The translations under genes were made by a program, and so were the position numbers. A DNA stretch of 64,000 bases, from the NCBI RefSeq assembly GCF_000024025.1, contig NC_013131.1, positions 3,844,001-3,908,000 on the forward strand, read 5' to 3'. Positions 1 to 7,842 of this stretch are shown in pieces. Below the pieces are notes generated by a model, which did no database searches, was not told where the DNA came from, and saw only the letters and a program-made list of their open reading frames with translations. The DNA comes from Catenulispora acidiphila DSM 44928. GTDB taxonomy: Bacteria > Actinomycetota > Actinomycetes > Streptomycetales > Catenulisporaceae. The first letter of the stretch is position 1; every line of letters starts with the position of its first letter.

Positions 1-127
1 CGCGCAGGACCTCGATGTACTCGGGACGGGCCGGAGTGTGGATCTCGACGACGGCGGGATCGGAGCCGCCGCCCGGGGCGGCCTGCCATCCGTCGAAATC
101 CATGCCCGCGGTCCCGGAGGAGTTCAC
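1..127 (-). CDS. Partial anti-sigma-factor-like ATP-binding protein (N-terminus only)
   Basis: The gene runs leftward off the window edge, so only its first residues are visible. After a GTG start at 127, or an in-frame ATG at 103, it reads MDFDGWQAAPGGGSDPAVVE and continues as IHTPARPEYIEVLR. A 'PARPEYxxVLR' stretch is typical of the first strand and helix of actinobacterial RsbW/SpoIIAB-type HATPase proteins, which bind sigma or anti-anti-sigma factors. The GTG at 127 overlaps by 4 bp the stop of a short upstream ORF (124-228), which would couple their translation. The identification rests on about 14 residues and is tentative; the catalytic N, G1 and G2 boxes lie outside the window. Confidence 0.4.
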   Translation of the reverse strand, partial: MNSSGTAGMDFDGWQAAPGGGSDPAVVEIHTPARPEYIEVLR

Positions 128-228
128 GGCCGCCCGGCATGTGTTGGAGCGGTCCAAGCCTGGCCGTGTACCCAGGCGCCGAGGACGTCACCGACGGAGT
201 CCCGCATGTTCTTGACGACGGCTGTCAT
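124..228 (-). CDS. Possible 34-aa leader ORF coupled to the anti-sigma-like gene
   Basis: This short leftward ORF begins with ATG at 228, preceded by a plausible GAGGAG ribosome site (on the minus strand, about 9 nt upstream). It encodes MTAVVKNMRDSVGDVLGAWV plus 14 more residues and ends in TGA overlapping the next GTG (GTGA, 124-127). Most codons in its first half end in G or C, as in real genes here. It has no recognised domain. It may be a regulatory leader peptide or a chance ORF; an alternative is a frameshifted N-terminus of the downstream gene. Confidence 0.3.
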   Translation of the reverse strand: MTAVVKNMRDSVGDVLGAWVHGQAWTAPTHAGRP

Positions 229-503
229 CTGTCACCACTCCTCTGCTCACACTCGCGCGTCGGCTGGAGTGGACCTGCTGCCCGGCGTACTGGCGGGTAA
301 ACGGTAAGGCGCGCCGGTCACTCCGTGTGGTCGCCGGGCGGGTCCTCACGGCAGGTGCGCAGAGCAAGATCTCATATATGACATGCCGAGGCGGCGCAAG
401 ATCACTCTGCGTAAGTTCGGATGAAAGATCATCGAAACTCTGCAGGGGCTCTGCTCGAATGGTCACTTAGCAGGGATTTTACCTCTAGTAAGGGACCTTA
501 ACC

Positions 504-2501
504 TTGCCGATTCATCCGATGTCGAGTTCACTCAGGGTCGTGACACGATATATGTTCCTCCATCGAAGCAGGCGCGCACGACGCCGCATCCCCCACCTCG
601 CGGCCGCGATAGCCGCGACCGGCGTCGCGGCCCTCGCCCTCGCGGGCGTCCAAGGCACAGCCCTGGCCGCGTCGGCCGCCCCCCACCCCGCAGCCGCCAA
701 GGCCGCCGCCGCGGTCTTCAACGTCAAGGACTACGGAGCCACCGGCAACGGCTCCACCAACGACTCTCCAGCCATCAATAAGGCGGTCGCCGCCGCGAAC
801 ACCGCCGGCGGCGGCATCGTGGAGTTCCCGTCCGGCAGCTACAAGTCCGCGAACACCGTCCACCTCAAGAGCAACGTCACCATCCAGCTCGACGCCGGCT
901 CCAAAGTCCTCGGCTCCAGCGCCAAGACCTACGACGCCGCCGAGTCGAATCCCAACGACAAGTACCAGGACTACGGCCACAGCCACTTCCACGACGCGAT
1001 GTTCTCCGGCGACAAACTCTCCAACATCGGCTTCACCGGCTCCGGCACCATCGACGGCGGCGGCAACCTGATCACCGGCAACCCCGGCGCCGGGCAGGCC
1101 GACAAGATCCTGTCACTGACCCGCTGCACCAACCTCACGCTCAGCGGCATCACCCTCACCCGCGGCGGGCACTTCGGCGCGCTGATCAACGGCTGCGACG
1201 GCGTGGTGTCCGACCACCTCACGATCGCGACCTCCAGCGACCGCGACGGCTGGAACATCATCTCCACGACGCACGTCACCATCACCAACGCGAACATCTC
1301 CTCCAACGACGACGCGCTGGTGTTCAAGAGCGACTGGGCCCTGGGCCAGACGCTGCCCAGCGGCCACGTCACCGTCACGAACAGCACGCTGCAGGCCAAG
1401 TGTTGCAATGCCCTGATGTTCGGCTCGGAGACCTGCGGATCCTTCACCGACTACCGGTTCCAGCAGATCACCATCCTCGGCGCCGGCAAATCCGGGCTGG
1501 GCATCGTGAGCATGGACGGCGCAGACATCTCCGACGTGCACTACCAAGACGTCACCATGACCGGTGTGCACTCGCCGATCATGGAGAAGATCGGGACCCG
1601 ATTGCGATGCGGCGGCAGTCCGAAGGTCGGGCATATCAGTAACGTGACATTCACCAACGTCACGGGCACCGGCGTGGCGAGTACGGACTACAGCCCGACG
1701 ATCTGGGGCGCCGACAGCAGCCACCAGGTCAGCGACGAGACCTTCACCAACGTCAACCTGACCGTCCCCGGCGGCCACGGCACGATGTCCACCGGCGTCC
1801 CCAGCGACAACGGCGACTACAACCCGAACAGCATCGGTACGCGGCCGGCGTACGGCTGGTACCTGCACAACGTCTCCGGCATCCACTTCACCGGCGGCTC
1901 GGTCAAGGTCGCCAAGACCGACGGCCGCCCCGCGGTCATCGCCAACGCCGGCAGCGCCATCACCTTCGACGGACTGACCGCGCAGACCGGCAGCTCCAGC
2001 CCGTTCGACGTCGGCTTCCAGAACATCACCGGATACTGCCTCAGCAACAGCCACAACACCTCCGGCGGCGCGCTGCGCGTCTCGGCCAGCGGCTCCACCC
2101 AAAGCTGCGGCTCCTCGGCGACACGCTATGAGGCGGAGAACGCGACGCTGTCCACCGGCGACACCGTGGCCACCAACCACACCGGTTTTTCCGGCAGCGG
2201 CTTCGTCGACACGACCAACGCCGTCGGTGCGTACGTCGAGTGGACCGTGACCGCGCCGGCCGCCGGCACGTACACAGCCACCGTCGGCTACGCGAACGGA
2301 ACCACCACCGACCGGCCGATGGACGTCGCCGTGAACGGCACGACCGCGGACGCCGCAGCGTCGTTCCCCACGACCGCGAGCTGGAACACCTGGGCCGGCA
2401 AGGCATTCAGCGTTCCGTTGAACGCCGGCGCCAACACCATCCGGGTAGCCGCGAGCACCGCGAACGGCTGCCCGAACCTCGACTACCTCGACCTCGGCTG
2501 A
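504..2501 (+). CDS. Secreted GH28-like (polygalacturonase-type) beta-helix protein with C-terminal CBM35/CBM6-like module
   Basis: 665 aa. The TTG start at 504 is favoured by AGGGA at 491-495 with 8-nt spacing; ATGs at 519 and 552 are alternatives. An Arg-rich N-terminus and hydrophobic core (AAAIAATGVAALALAGV) form a signal peptide. Residues about 70-545 are a right-handed beta-helix of the GH28 type: it opens with FNVKDYGATGNGSTNDSPAI, has GSGTIDGGGNLI, and has ISSNDDALVFKSDW supplying the Asp pair of the family. The GHG and RIK motifs of classical polygalacturonases are not obvious, so substrate is uncertain (pectin, xylogalacturonan or another polymer). Residues about 545-665 (YEAENATL...NLDYLDL) are a CBM35/6-like carbohydrate-binding module. 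It is followed after 13 nt by the next secreted enzyme, probably one transcript. Confidence 0.8.
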   Translation: MPIHPMSSSLRVVTRYMFLHRSRRARRRIPHLAAAIAATGVAALALAGVQGTALAASAAPHPAAAKAAAAVFNVKDYGATGNGSTNDSPAINKAVAAANTAGGGIVEFPSGSYKSANTVHLKSNVTIQLDAGSKVLGSSAKTYDAAESNPNDKYQDYGHSHFHDAMFSGDKLSNIGFTGSGTIDGGGNLITGNPGAGQADKILSLTRCTNLTLSGITLTRGGHFGALINGCDGVVSDHLTIATSSDRDGWNIISTTHVTITNANISSNDDALVFKSDWALGQTLPSGHVTVTNSTLQAKCCNALMFGSETCGSFTDYRFQQITILGAGKSGLGIVSMDGADISDVHYQDVTMTGVHSPIMEKIGTRLRCGGSPKVGHISNVTFTNVTGTGVASTDYSPTIWGADSSHQVSDETFTNVNLTVPGGHGTMSTGVPSDNGDYNPNSIGTRPAYGWYLHNVSGIHFTGGSVKVAKTDGRPAVIANAGSAITFDGLTAQTGSSSPFDVGFQNITGYCLSNSHNTSGGALRVSASGSTQSCGSSATRYEAENATLSTGDTVATNHTGFSGSGFVDTTNAVGAYVEWTVTAPAAGTYTATVGYANGTTTDRPMDVAVNGTTADAAASFPTTASWNTWAGKAFSVPLNAGANTIRVAASTANGCPNLDYLDLG

Positions 2502-2514
2502 GCGGAGAGCACCC

Positions 2515-4704
2515 ATGCGCAAGAAGCGCTTCACGCGTATCAGAGGCCTGGTACTCATCGGATGTGCCGCCGTGCTCGCGGTGGCCGGCACGGTCTCGAC
2601 CGGATCCGGGACGGCGGTCGCGGCTCAGGCGACCGCAGCCAATCCGGCCGTCCGAGTAGATCAGGGTTCGCTCACGAACCAGGCGACTCCAGCCGCTGAC
2701 GCCCTGCTGTCGCTGAACAAACCGGCAACCGCCTCCTCCTCCGGCGGCTGTTGCGCCGCTCCCAATGTCGACGACGGCGTCTCCACGACGCGCTGGGCCA
2801 GCGGCGCGGGCGTCGACCCCCAATGGATCTACATCGACCTCGGCGCCATGGCGCACGTCAGCCGGGTCCGGTTGCAGTGGGATACCTCCTGCGCGACCGC
2901 CTATGAGGTCGACGTCTCCGCCGACCACACGACGTGGACGAAGATCTACAGCACCACCGCCGGCAAGGGCGGAGTGGAGGACCTGACCTCGCTGGACGGG
3001 AACGGTCGCTACGTGCGCATGTACGGGACCAAACGCTGCCGCAGCGACTCCAGCCACGGCTATTCGCTGCAGGAACTCGGCGTCTACGGCACCGTCGGCA
3101 GCGACACCACGCCGCCGACCCCGCCCGGAACCCCGACGCTGGTCTCCGACACCCCGAACAGCGTCACCATCGGCTGGAGCGCCTCGACCGACAATGTCGG
3201 CGTCAGCGGCTACGACATCTACCACGACGGCCAGCTGTGCGCGCAGGTGAACGGCAGTACCCTGACAGGCACTTGCGGCTCGCTCAATCCCAATGTCAGC
3301 TACGGGTTCTACGTGAACGCCCGCGACGCGGCGGGCAACGTCAGCCAGCCCTCCGGCACGCTGAACGTCACCACCCCGCCGTCCAGTGACACCACGCCGC
3401 CGACCGTGCCCGGCACCGTGCACTCCACCGCGGTGACCAGCACCAGCGTCACCCTGGGATGGACCGCCTCGACGGACAATGTCGCGGTCGCCGGCTACCG
3501 CGTCTACAACGTGGTGAACGGTACGCGCACGAAGGTCGGCACAGCGGACGCCAACGCCACCACCACCCAGGTGGACGGCCTGACGCCCAGCACCGCCTAC
3601 CACTTCCAGGTCACCGCCTACGACGGCAACGGCAACGAGAGCGCGGGCAGCACGCCGATCCTGGACGTCAGCACCTCCGCGTCCAGCAGCTGCACGCCTT
3701 CGCAGGGCGTGTGCACCGTCACCCAGGTCGGCACGGACGATGACGTGGTGTGGGGTCTGGTCACGCTGCCCGACGGCACGATCCTGTTCAACGAGCGCGA
3801 CGCGCACGACATCGTGCACCTGAATCCCAAGACCGGCGCGAAGAAGACCATCGGTACGGTGCCCAACGTGCAGAGCACCGACGGCGAGGGCGGCCTGACC
3901 GGGCTGGAGATCAACCCGGTGAGCTTCAGCTCGGACCACTGGCTCTACATCATGCACACCTCGCCGACCGACAACCGCATCGTGCGGATCAAGTACGACC
4001 CGGCCAGCGACACGCTGCAGACCAGCACCGAGCAGATCCTGCTGACCGGCATCGCGCGCAACAAGTTCCACAACGGCGGACGCCTGCGCTTCAGCCCGGA
4101 CGGCAAGTACCTGTACGCCGGCACCGGCGACGCGCAGAACGGCGCCAACGCGCAGAACACCAGCAGCCTCAACGGCAAGGTGCTGCGCATCAACCCCGAC
4201 GGAACCATCCCGACGGACAACCCGTTCCACAACGCGGTCTGGAGCTACGGGCACCGGAACGTGCAAGGCCTCGCCTTCGACTCCCAGGGACGGCTGTGGG
4301 AGCAGGAGTTCGGCAACAGCGTCATGGACGAGACCAACCTCATCGTCAAGGGCGGCAACTACGGCTGGCCGTCGTGCGAGGGCACGTCGGGCACCTGCGG
4401 CACCGCCGGCTTCATCGCGCCGAAGCACACCTATCCGGTGGCCAACGGCTCGTGCAGCGGGATCACGATCATCCGCGACTTCCTGTACGTGGCCTGCGAA
4501 CGCGGGACGCGGCTCTACCGGGAGCAGATCAGCGGCAGCAGCTTGACGAACGTGCAGACGTTCTTCGACGGCACGTACGGCCGGCTGCGCACCGTCGAGC
4601 CGGCGCCGGACGGCGGGATGTGGATGGCCACGTCCAACGGCGGTGACAAGGACAGCACGCCGCACAACAGCACCAACCAGATCTTCCATGTGACAGTGGC
4701 TTGA
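2515..4704 (+). CDS. Secreted discoidin-FN3-FN3-glucose/sorbosone dehydrogenase-like protein
   Basis: 729 aa, start supported by GGAGAG just upstream. Order: signal peptide (to about 45); F5/8 type C (discoidin, CBM32-like) about 65-195; two fibronectin type III domains about 198-385, separated by DTTPPT linkers; then a six-bladed beta-propeller of the PQQ-dependent glucose/sorbosone dehydrogenase family about 400-729. The propeller signs are HNGGRLRFSPDGKYLYAGTG, GKVLRINPDG, YGHRNVQGLAFD and GGNYGWPSCEG. Such proteins oxidise extracellular sugars with PQQ, although many actinobacterial members are uncharacterised. The discoidin and FN3 modules suggest tethering to polysaccharide. It is the second gene of a two-gene unit with the GH28-like protein and ends just before a strong terminator. 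Confidence 0.85.
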   Translation: MRKKRFTRIRGLVLIGCAAVLAVAGTVSTGSGTAVAAQATAANPAVRVDQGSLTNQATPAADALLSLNKPATASSSGGCCAAPNVDDGVSTTRWASGAGVDPQWIYIDLGAMAHVSRVRLQWDTSCATAYEVDVSADHTTWTKIYSTTAGKGGVEDLTSLDGNGRYVRMYGTKRCRSDSSHGYSLQELGVYGTVGSDTTPPTPPGTPTLVSDTPNSVTIGWSASTDNVGVSGYDIYHDGQLCAQVNGSTLTGTCGSLNPNVSYGFYVNARDAAGNVSQPSGTLNVTTPPSSDTTPPTVPGTVHSTAVTSTSVTLGWTASTDNVAVAGYRVYNVVNGTRTKVGTADANATTTQVDGLTPSTAYHFQVTAYDGNGNESAGSTPILDVSTSASSSCTPSQGVCTVTQVGTDDDVVWGLVTLPDGTILFNERDAHDIVHLNPKTGAKKTIGTVPNVQSTDGEGGLTGLEINPVSFSSDHWLYIMHTSPTDNRIVRIKYDPASDTLQTSTEQILLTGIARNKFHNGGRLRFSPDGKYLYAGTGDAQNGANAQNTSSLNGKVLRINPDGTIPTDNPFHNAVWSYGHRNVQGLAFDSQGRLWEQEFGNSVMDETNLIVKGGNYGWPSCEGTSGTCGTAGFIAPKHTYPVANGSCSGITIIRDFLYVACERGTRLYREQISGSSLTNVQTFFDGTYGRLRTVEPAPDGGMWMATSNGGDKDSTPHNSTNQIFHVTVA

Positions 4705-4772
4705 CAGGGGCGTGACGGCTAACTGATGGCTGGCTACCTGGCGGCTACCTGAAGGAGGTCACGACAACGGCG

Positions 4773-4802
4773 ACGGCGGTCGAGGTTACCCTCGACCGCC
4801 GT
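4773..4802. terminator. Bidirectional terminator between convergent genes
   Basis: A perfect 13-bp inverted repeat, ACGGCGGTCGAGG (4773-4785) and its complement (4790-4802), with a 4-nt TTAC loop. It lies between convergent genes ending at 4704 (+) and 4815 (-), so it can serve both strands. There is no long T tract, as is usual in high-GC actinobacteria. Confidence 0.8.
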
Positions 4803-4814
4803 GCTGGGAGGCCA

Positions 4815-5717
4815 TTACCGGCGCGGATCCTTGTCCTCGTCGGTTTCGGCCGCTATCCGCTCCTTGCGGACCTTGCCCTTGACGGTCTTCTCCTCGGTGA
4901 CTTCCTCGGTGGTCAAGCGAACCCGCTCGACCGGGACCGTCTCGATCTCTGTCACCGGACGCTCCTCGTGCAGCGTGACCTCACGCTCGTCCTCGGAGAT
5001 CGCGGTGCCGGACATGGCCGCGTTGCGGTCGGCTGCCGAGATCGGCTCGCGCTCGACGCGGACCTCCTCGTGCCGCACCGGGACGGTCTGCTCCTGCTCC
5101 TCGGTGACGACGTACTTGCGCAGGCGCGCGCGGCCGGACTCCCGGCGCTCGGTGCCTACGTGCATCCGCTCCTCCGAGCGGATCATGGCCTCGTCGCCGG
5201 CCGTGCCGCGATCGCGGGCGCGCATGCGCTCGTCTGCGGAACCGGCGGCACCTGCGGCACCTGCGGCACCGGCCATCCCGGCGGCGCCTCCGGCAGCCGC
5301 GGCCGTGCCGGCTGCGGTACCGGTACCGGTACGAGTGCCCGAAGCGGTGCCCGAAGCGACCCCGCCCGGCTGGTTCGCCTGCTCCCACGCGGCGTCCCAG
5401 TCGATCCCGTAGTACTCGTAGAGGCGGTGCTCCTCCTCCTCGGACAGGTGGCCGCCCGCGTCGACGTCGACGTTCGGGGCCTTCTTCACGGTCTCCTTGG
5501 CGAACGGCACCTCGAGGTGGTCGTCCACCATCGCCGCGTCTCGGATCGGGACGAACGATTCGCTGGTGCCGAACAGGCCGGTCTTCACGCTGACCCATTC
5601 CGGCTTCCCCGTCACGTCGTCGAGGAATACGTGCTTGGCGTTGCCGATCTTGTTGCCGTCGCTGTCGCAGACGGCACGGTCCACCACTGTACGTACTTGT
5701 TCAGAGGTGATCATCAT
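4815..5717 (-). CDS. PRC-barrel / DUF2382 stress-associated protein
   Basis: 300 aa. Residues about 5-75 form a PRC-barrel (DSDGNKIGNAKHVFLDDVTG, then PEWVSVKTGLFG and FVPIRDAAMVDDHLEVPF). A charged segment (LSEEEEHRLYEYYGIDW) leads to an Ala/Gly-rich linker about 120-165 with GTRTGTGTAAGTAAAAGG. The C-terminal third (RKYVVTEEQEQTVPVRHEEV to the end) is DUF2382, a short domain of unknown function often joined to PRC barrels. Two consecutive ATGs (5717, 5714) follow GAGGAG; the second has the better spacing. Related proteins are commonly found with general-stress genes in actinobacteria; the molecular role is unknown. Confidence 0.8.
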   Translation of the reverse strand: MMITSEQVRTVVDRAVCDSDGNKIGNAKHVFLDDVTGKPEWVSVKTGLFGTSESFVPIRDAAMVDDHLEVPFAKETVKKAPNVDVDAGGHLSEEEEHRLYEYYGIDWDAAWEQANQPGGVASGTASGTRTGTGTAAGTAAAAGGAAGMAGAAGAAGAAGSADERMRARDRGTAGDEAMIRSEERMHVGTERRESGRARLRKYVVTEEQEQTVPVRHEEVRVEREPISAADRNAAMSGTAISEDEREVTLHEERPVTEIETVPVERVRLTTEEVTEEKTVKGKVRKERIAAETDEDKDPRR

Positions 5718-5900
5718 GTTCTCCTCTCGACGGAACAGCAGATGCCCGTGATCCTCGCGACAAAACGGTGCAAAATAAAGAAAAACGCATAAGGCACCTG
5801 CGAGGACCTGTCAACACGAGAGGGGGTTGGAGGTCCGCCGAATGGCCCAGTGGCTTGCCGGATCCCTGCTGACACCGCTGGAGATCGCGATGTCGGCCGT

Positions 5901-6278
5901 CTACGGCTCGAGCGGGCCGCAGTTGTCGTAGAAGTACTGGCCGTAGTCGATCACGCCGTTGAAGTTCGTGCCGAGCCAGAACTTGTTGTAGTGCGTGCCC
6001 TGACAGGTGTAGGTGATGGTCTCGTAGTTCGAGCCGGGTCCGGCGTCGTAGCGGGCGATCGCCTGCCAGCCGTTGGAGATCGGGACGTTGAGCCACAGAC
6101 CGCTGATCGACTCCCCGGCGCACAGCTCGCCGATGGTGATCTGGATCTGGGTGCTGTCCACCTCGTTGTAGGTGATCGAGCCGCAGGTGCCGGCCGAGGC
6201 GGGGGCGGCGGCGGTCAGCGGGGTGAGGGCGGTCGCGGCGACGAGGGTCGCGGTCGCCGCCAGGGCGCGCAGTTTCAT
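5901..6278 (-). CDS. Small secreted protein of unknown function, four cysteines
   Basis: 125 aa. The start is set by AGGA about 8 nt upstream. A clear Sec signal peptide (MKLRALAATATLVAATALTP with cleavage near APASAG) leaves a mature protein of about 95 residues rich in Tyr, Asn and Gly. Four Cys (GTCGSITY, ELCAGES, YTCQGTH, DNCGPLEP) probably make two disulfides. No family is recognised. It resembles in size and layout, but not clearly in sequence, the secreted protein at 56669-57049. It is likely a single gene, 183 bp upstream of the PRC/DUF2382 gene on the same strand. Confidence 0.7.
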   Translation of the reverse strand: MKLRALAATATLVAATALTPLTAAAPASAGTCGSITYNEVDSTQIQITIGELCAGESISGLWLNVPISNGWQAIARYDAGPGSNYETITYTCQGTHYNKFWLGTNFNGVIDYGQYFYDNCGPLEP

Positions 6279-6432
6279 GACGGGTCCTTTGCGGGGCGGG
6301 TGCGGGTGGGGGCGCTGAGCGTGACAGGGCTCTGCGTCCAGTGCTCGGTGCCCGGTGTCCAGTGCTCAGTGCTCTGTTTCCTCGCGCGGAGCGTATGTCA
6401 GGGGACACATGTCAGCAATACTCTGAGCGTGT

Positions 6433-6448
6433 AGTGAAAATTTTCACT
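6433..6448. promoter_or_regulatory. 16-bp perfect palindrome, possible operator
   Basis: AGTGAAAATTTTCACT is a perfect, AT-rich palindrome in GC-rich DNA, 141 bp before the serine-hydrolase start at 6590 and 154 bp before the divergent start at 6278. This size and symmetry suit a dimeric repressor. No cognate regulator is adjacent. Confidence 0.4.
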
Positions 6449-6474
6449 CAACAGTGCGCAAGAATCACAACACC

Positions 6475-6506
6475 GGCTAGGTACACCCCTTGTTGGGTGT
6501 CTAGCC
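6475..6506. promoter_or_regulatory. Inverted repeat upstream of the serine hydrolase
   Basis: GGCTAG-gt-ACACCC (6475-6488) and GGGTGTCTAGCC (6495-6506) are complementary except for a 2-nt bulge, with a 6-nt loop. It lies 83 bp before the ATG at 6590. It may be an operator or an mRNA leader hairpin; nothing more can be said. Confidence 0.35.
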
Positions 6507-6589
6507 CCCGTGAACTGCCACCGCCGGAACGGCAGGCTCAAGGGGACGGAATCAACGTCCCTCTCCGTCCTCACCTAAGGAACGAAGCC

Positions 6590-7837
6590 ATGTCGAACCA
6601 CACATCATCCTTCAGGCGGTACCGCGCGGTCGTCGCTCCGCTGGCTGTGGCAGCGGTGCTCAGTACGGCGGTTGCCGGCGGTGCGCAGGCTGCTTCGCGG
6701 CATCCCTCGCCGTCGCCTGCTCGTACGCTCGGGGCGCTGGCCGATCAGGTGGTGGCGGCGGGGGCGCCGGGCGTGCTGGTCCGCGTGGACTCCGGTCGCG
6801 ACGCCGCGCCGATCGAGGTGACCCGGCAGGCGTCGTGGGCGCGGTCGGATGGATCGCTCGACGCCGACGACCCGGTGCGGATGGGCTCGAATACCAAGAC
6901 CATGGTCGCCACACTCGTGCTGCAGCTGGTCGCCGAGCACAAGCTGGCGCTCGGCGACAGTGTGGAGAGTCGGCTGCCCGGCATGGTGCCGAACGGGTCG
7001 GCGATCACTATCAGGATGCTGCTGGACCACACGAGCGGGCTGTACAACTACTTGGACGATCCGGCGGTGCTGGCTTCCTTCATCGGGCAGAACCCGCATG
7101 ACTGGACGCCGGAGGAGCTGCTTGCTGTCGGTGTCTCGCAGCCTGCGCTGTTCGCGCCGGGAAGTCAGTTCTCTTACAGCAATACCAACTACATCGCCTT
7201 GGGTCTGATCCTGCAGAAGACGACCGGACACAGCCTGGCTGACCTGATTCAGCAGCGGATCGTGCGGCCGCTCGGTTTGCACAACACCTACCTGGCCACG
7301 CCGTCCAGCCCGGTGACTAAGCTTGCCGACGGATATGAGCCCGACGCTGCCGATATCGCTCCGTATCTGCCTCCGGGCGTGCCGGCCGGGACTTCGTTCG
7401 TCGGTCCTGCGCGGGCTGACTATGTGGACGTCACCGAGATCAACCCCAGCAATCTGTGGGGTGCTGGAGGGATTGTCTCCACGGCGGATGACTGGGCTCG
7501 GTTTGACAGTGCTCTGATGTCCGGCAAGTTGCTGCCGGCGGCTGAGCTTCGCGAGATGCGTGAGACGGTTCCGGAGGACCCGGCGCAGCCTGATGGTGAC
7601 GGGTACGGTCTTGGGCTGCGCAAGGTGGTGTTCCCGTGCGGCACGGTGTGGGGGCATGACGGGCAGGCGCCGGGCTACTCCAGCCAGACGTATACGGATA
7701 TCACTGGTACGCGGACGGTCGAGATCGTCGCGCCGACCATCTTCGGTCTTGCCGCACCGAAGACTGCGGCGGCGTATCAGAGCCTGACGAACGCGGCGGT
7801 GTGCGCGATGCTCGGTCGGCCTATCCCAGCCTCCTGA
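6590..7837 (+). CDS. Secreted serine hydrolase, class C beta-lactamase / D-Ala-D-Ala carboxypeptidase family
   Basis: 415 aa. The ATG at 6590 follows AAGG with 9-nt spacing and begins a signal peptide (RYRAVVAPLAVAAVLSTAVA...AQAA), so the longer in-frame extension upstream is not needed. The SxxK motif is SNTK (GSNTKTMVATLV), the Tyr motif is YSNTNYIALG, and the third motif appears as HDGQAPGY. Order and length match the Streptomyces R61 DD-peptidase / esterase family (Pfam Beta-lactamase). It probably acts outside the cell on peptidoglycan peptides or esters; a true beta-lactamase activity cannot be inferred. It is convergent with the glycosyltransferase gene, leaving only 5 bp between stops. 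Confidence 0.85.
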   Translation: MSNHTSSFRRYRAVVAPLAVAAVLSTAVAGGAQAASRHPSPSPARTLGALADQVVAAGAPGVLVRVDSGRDAAPIEVTRQASWARSDGSLDADDPVRMGSNTKTMVATLVLQLVAEHKLALGDSVESRLPGMVPNGSAITIRMLLDHTSGLYNYLDDPAVLASFIGQNPHDWTPEELLAVGVSQPALFAPGSQFSYSNTNYIALGLILQKTTGHSLADLIQQRIVRPLGLHNTYLATPSSPVTKLADGYEPDAADIAPYLPPGVPAGTSFVGPARADYVDVTEINPSNLWGAGGIVSTADDWARFDSALMSGKLLPAAELREMRETVPEDPAQPDGDGYGLGLRKVVFPCGTVWGHDGQAPGYSSQTYTDITGTRTVEIVAPTIFGLAAPKTAAAYQSLTNAAVCAMLGRPIPAS

Positions 7838-7842
7838 TATAC

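Noticed and set aside
6337-6377. 21-bp imperfect direct repeat (TCCAGTGCTC twice)
   Set aside because: Real but short and imperfect, in the promoter region of a small secreted protein; no function can be supported.
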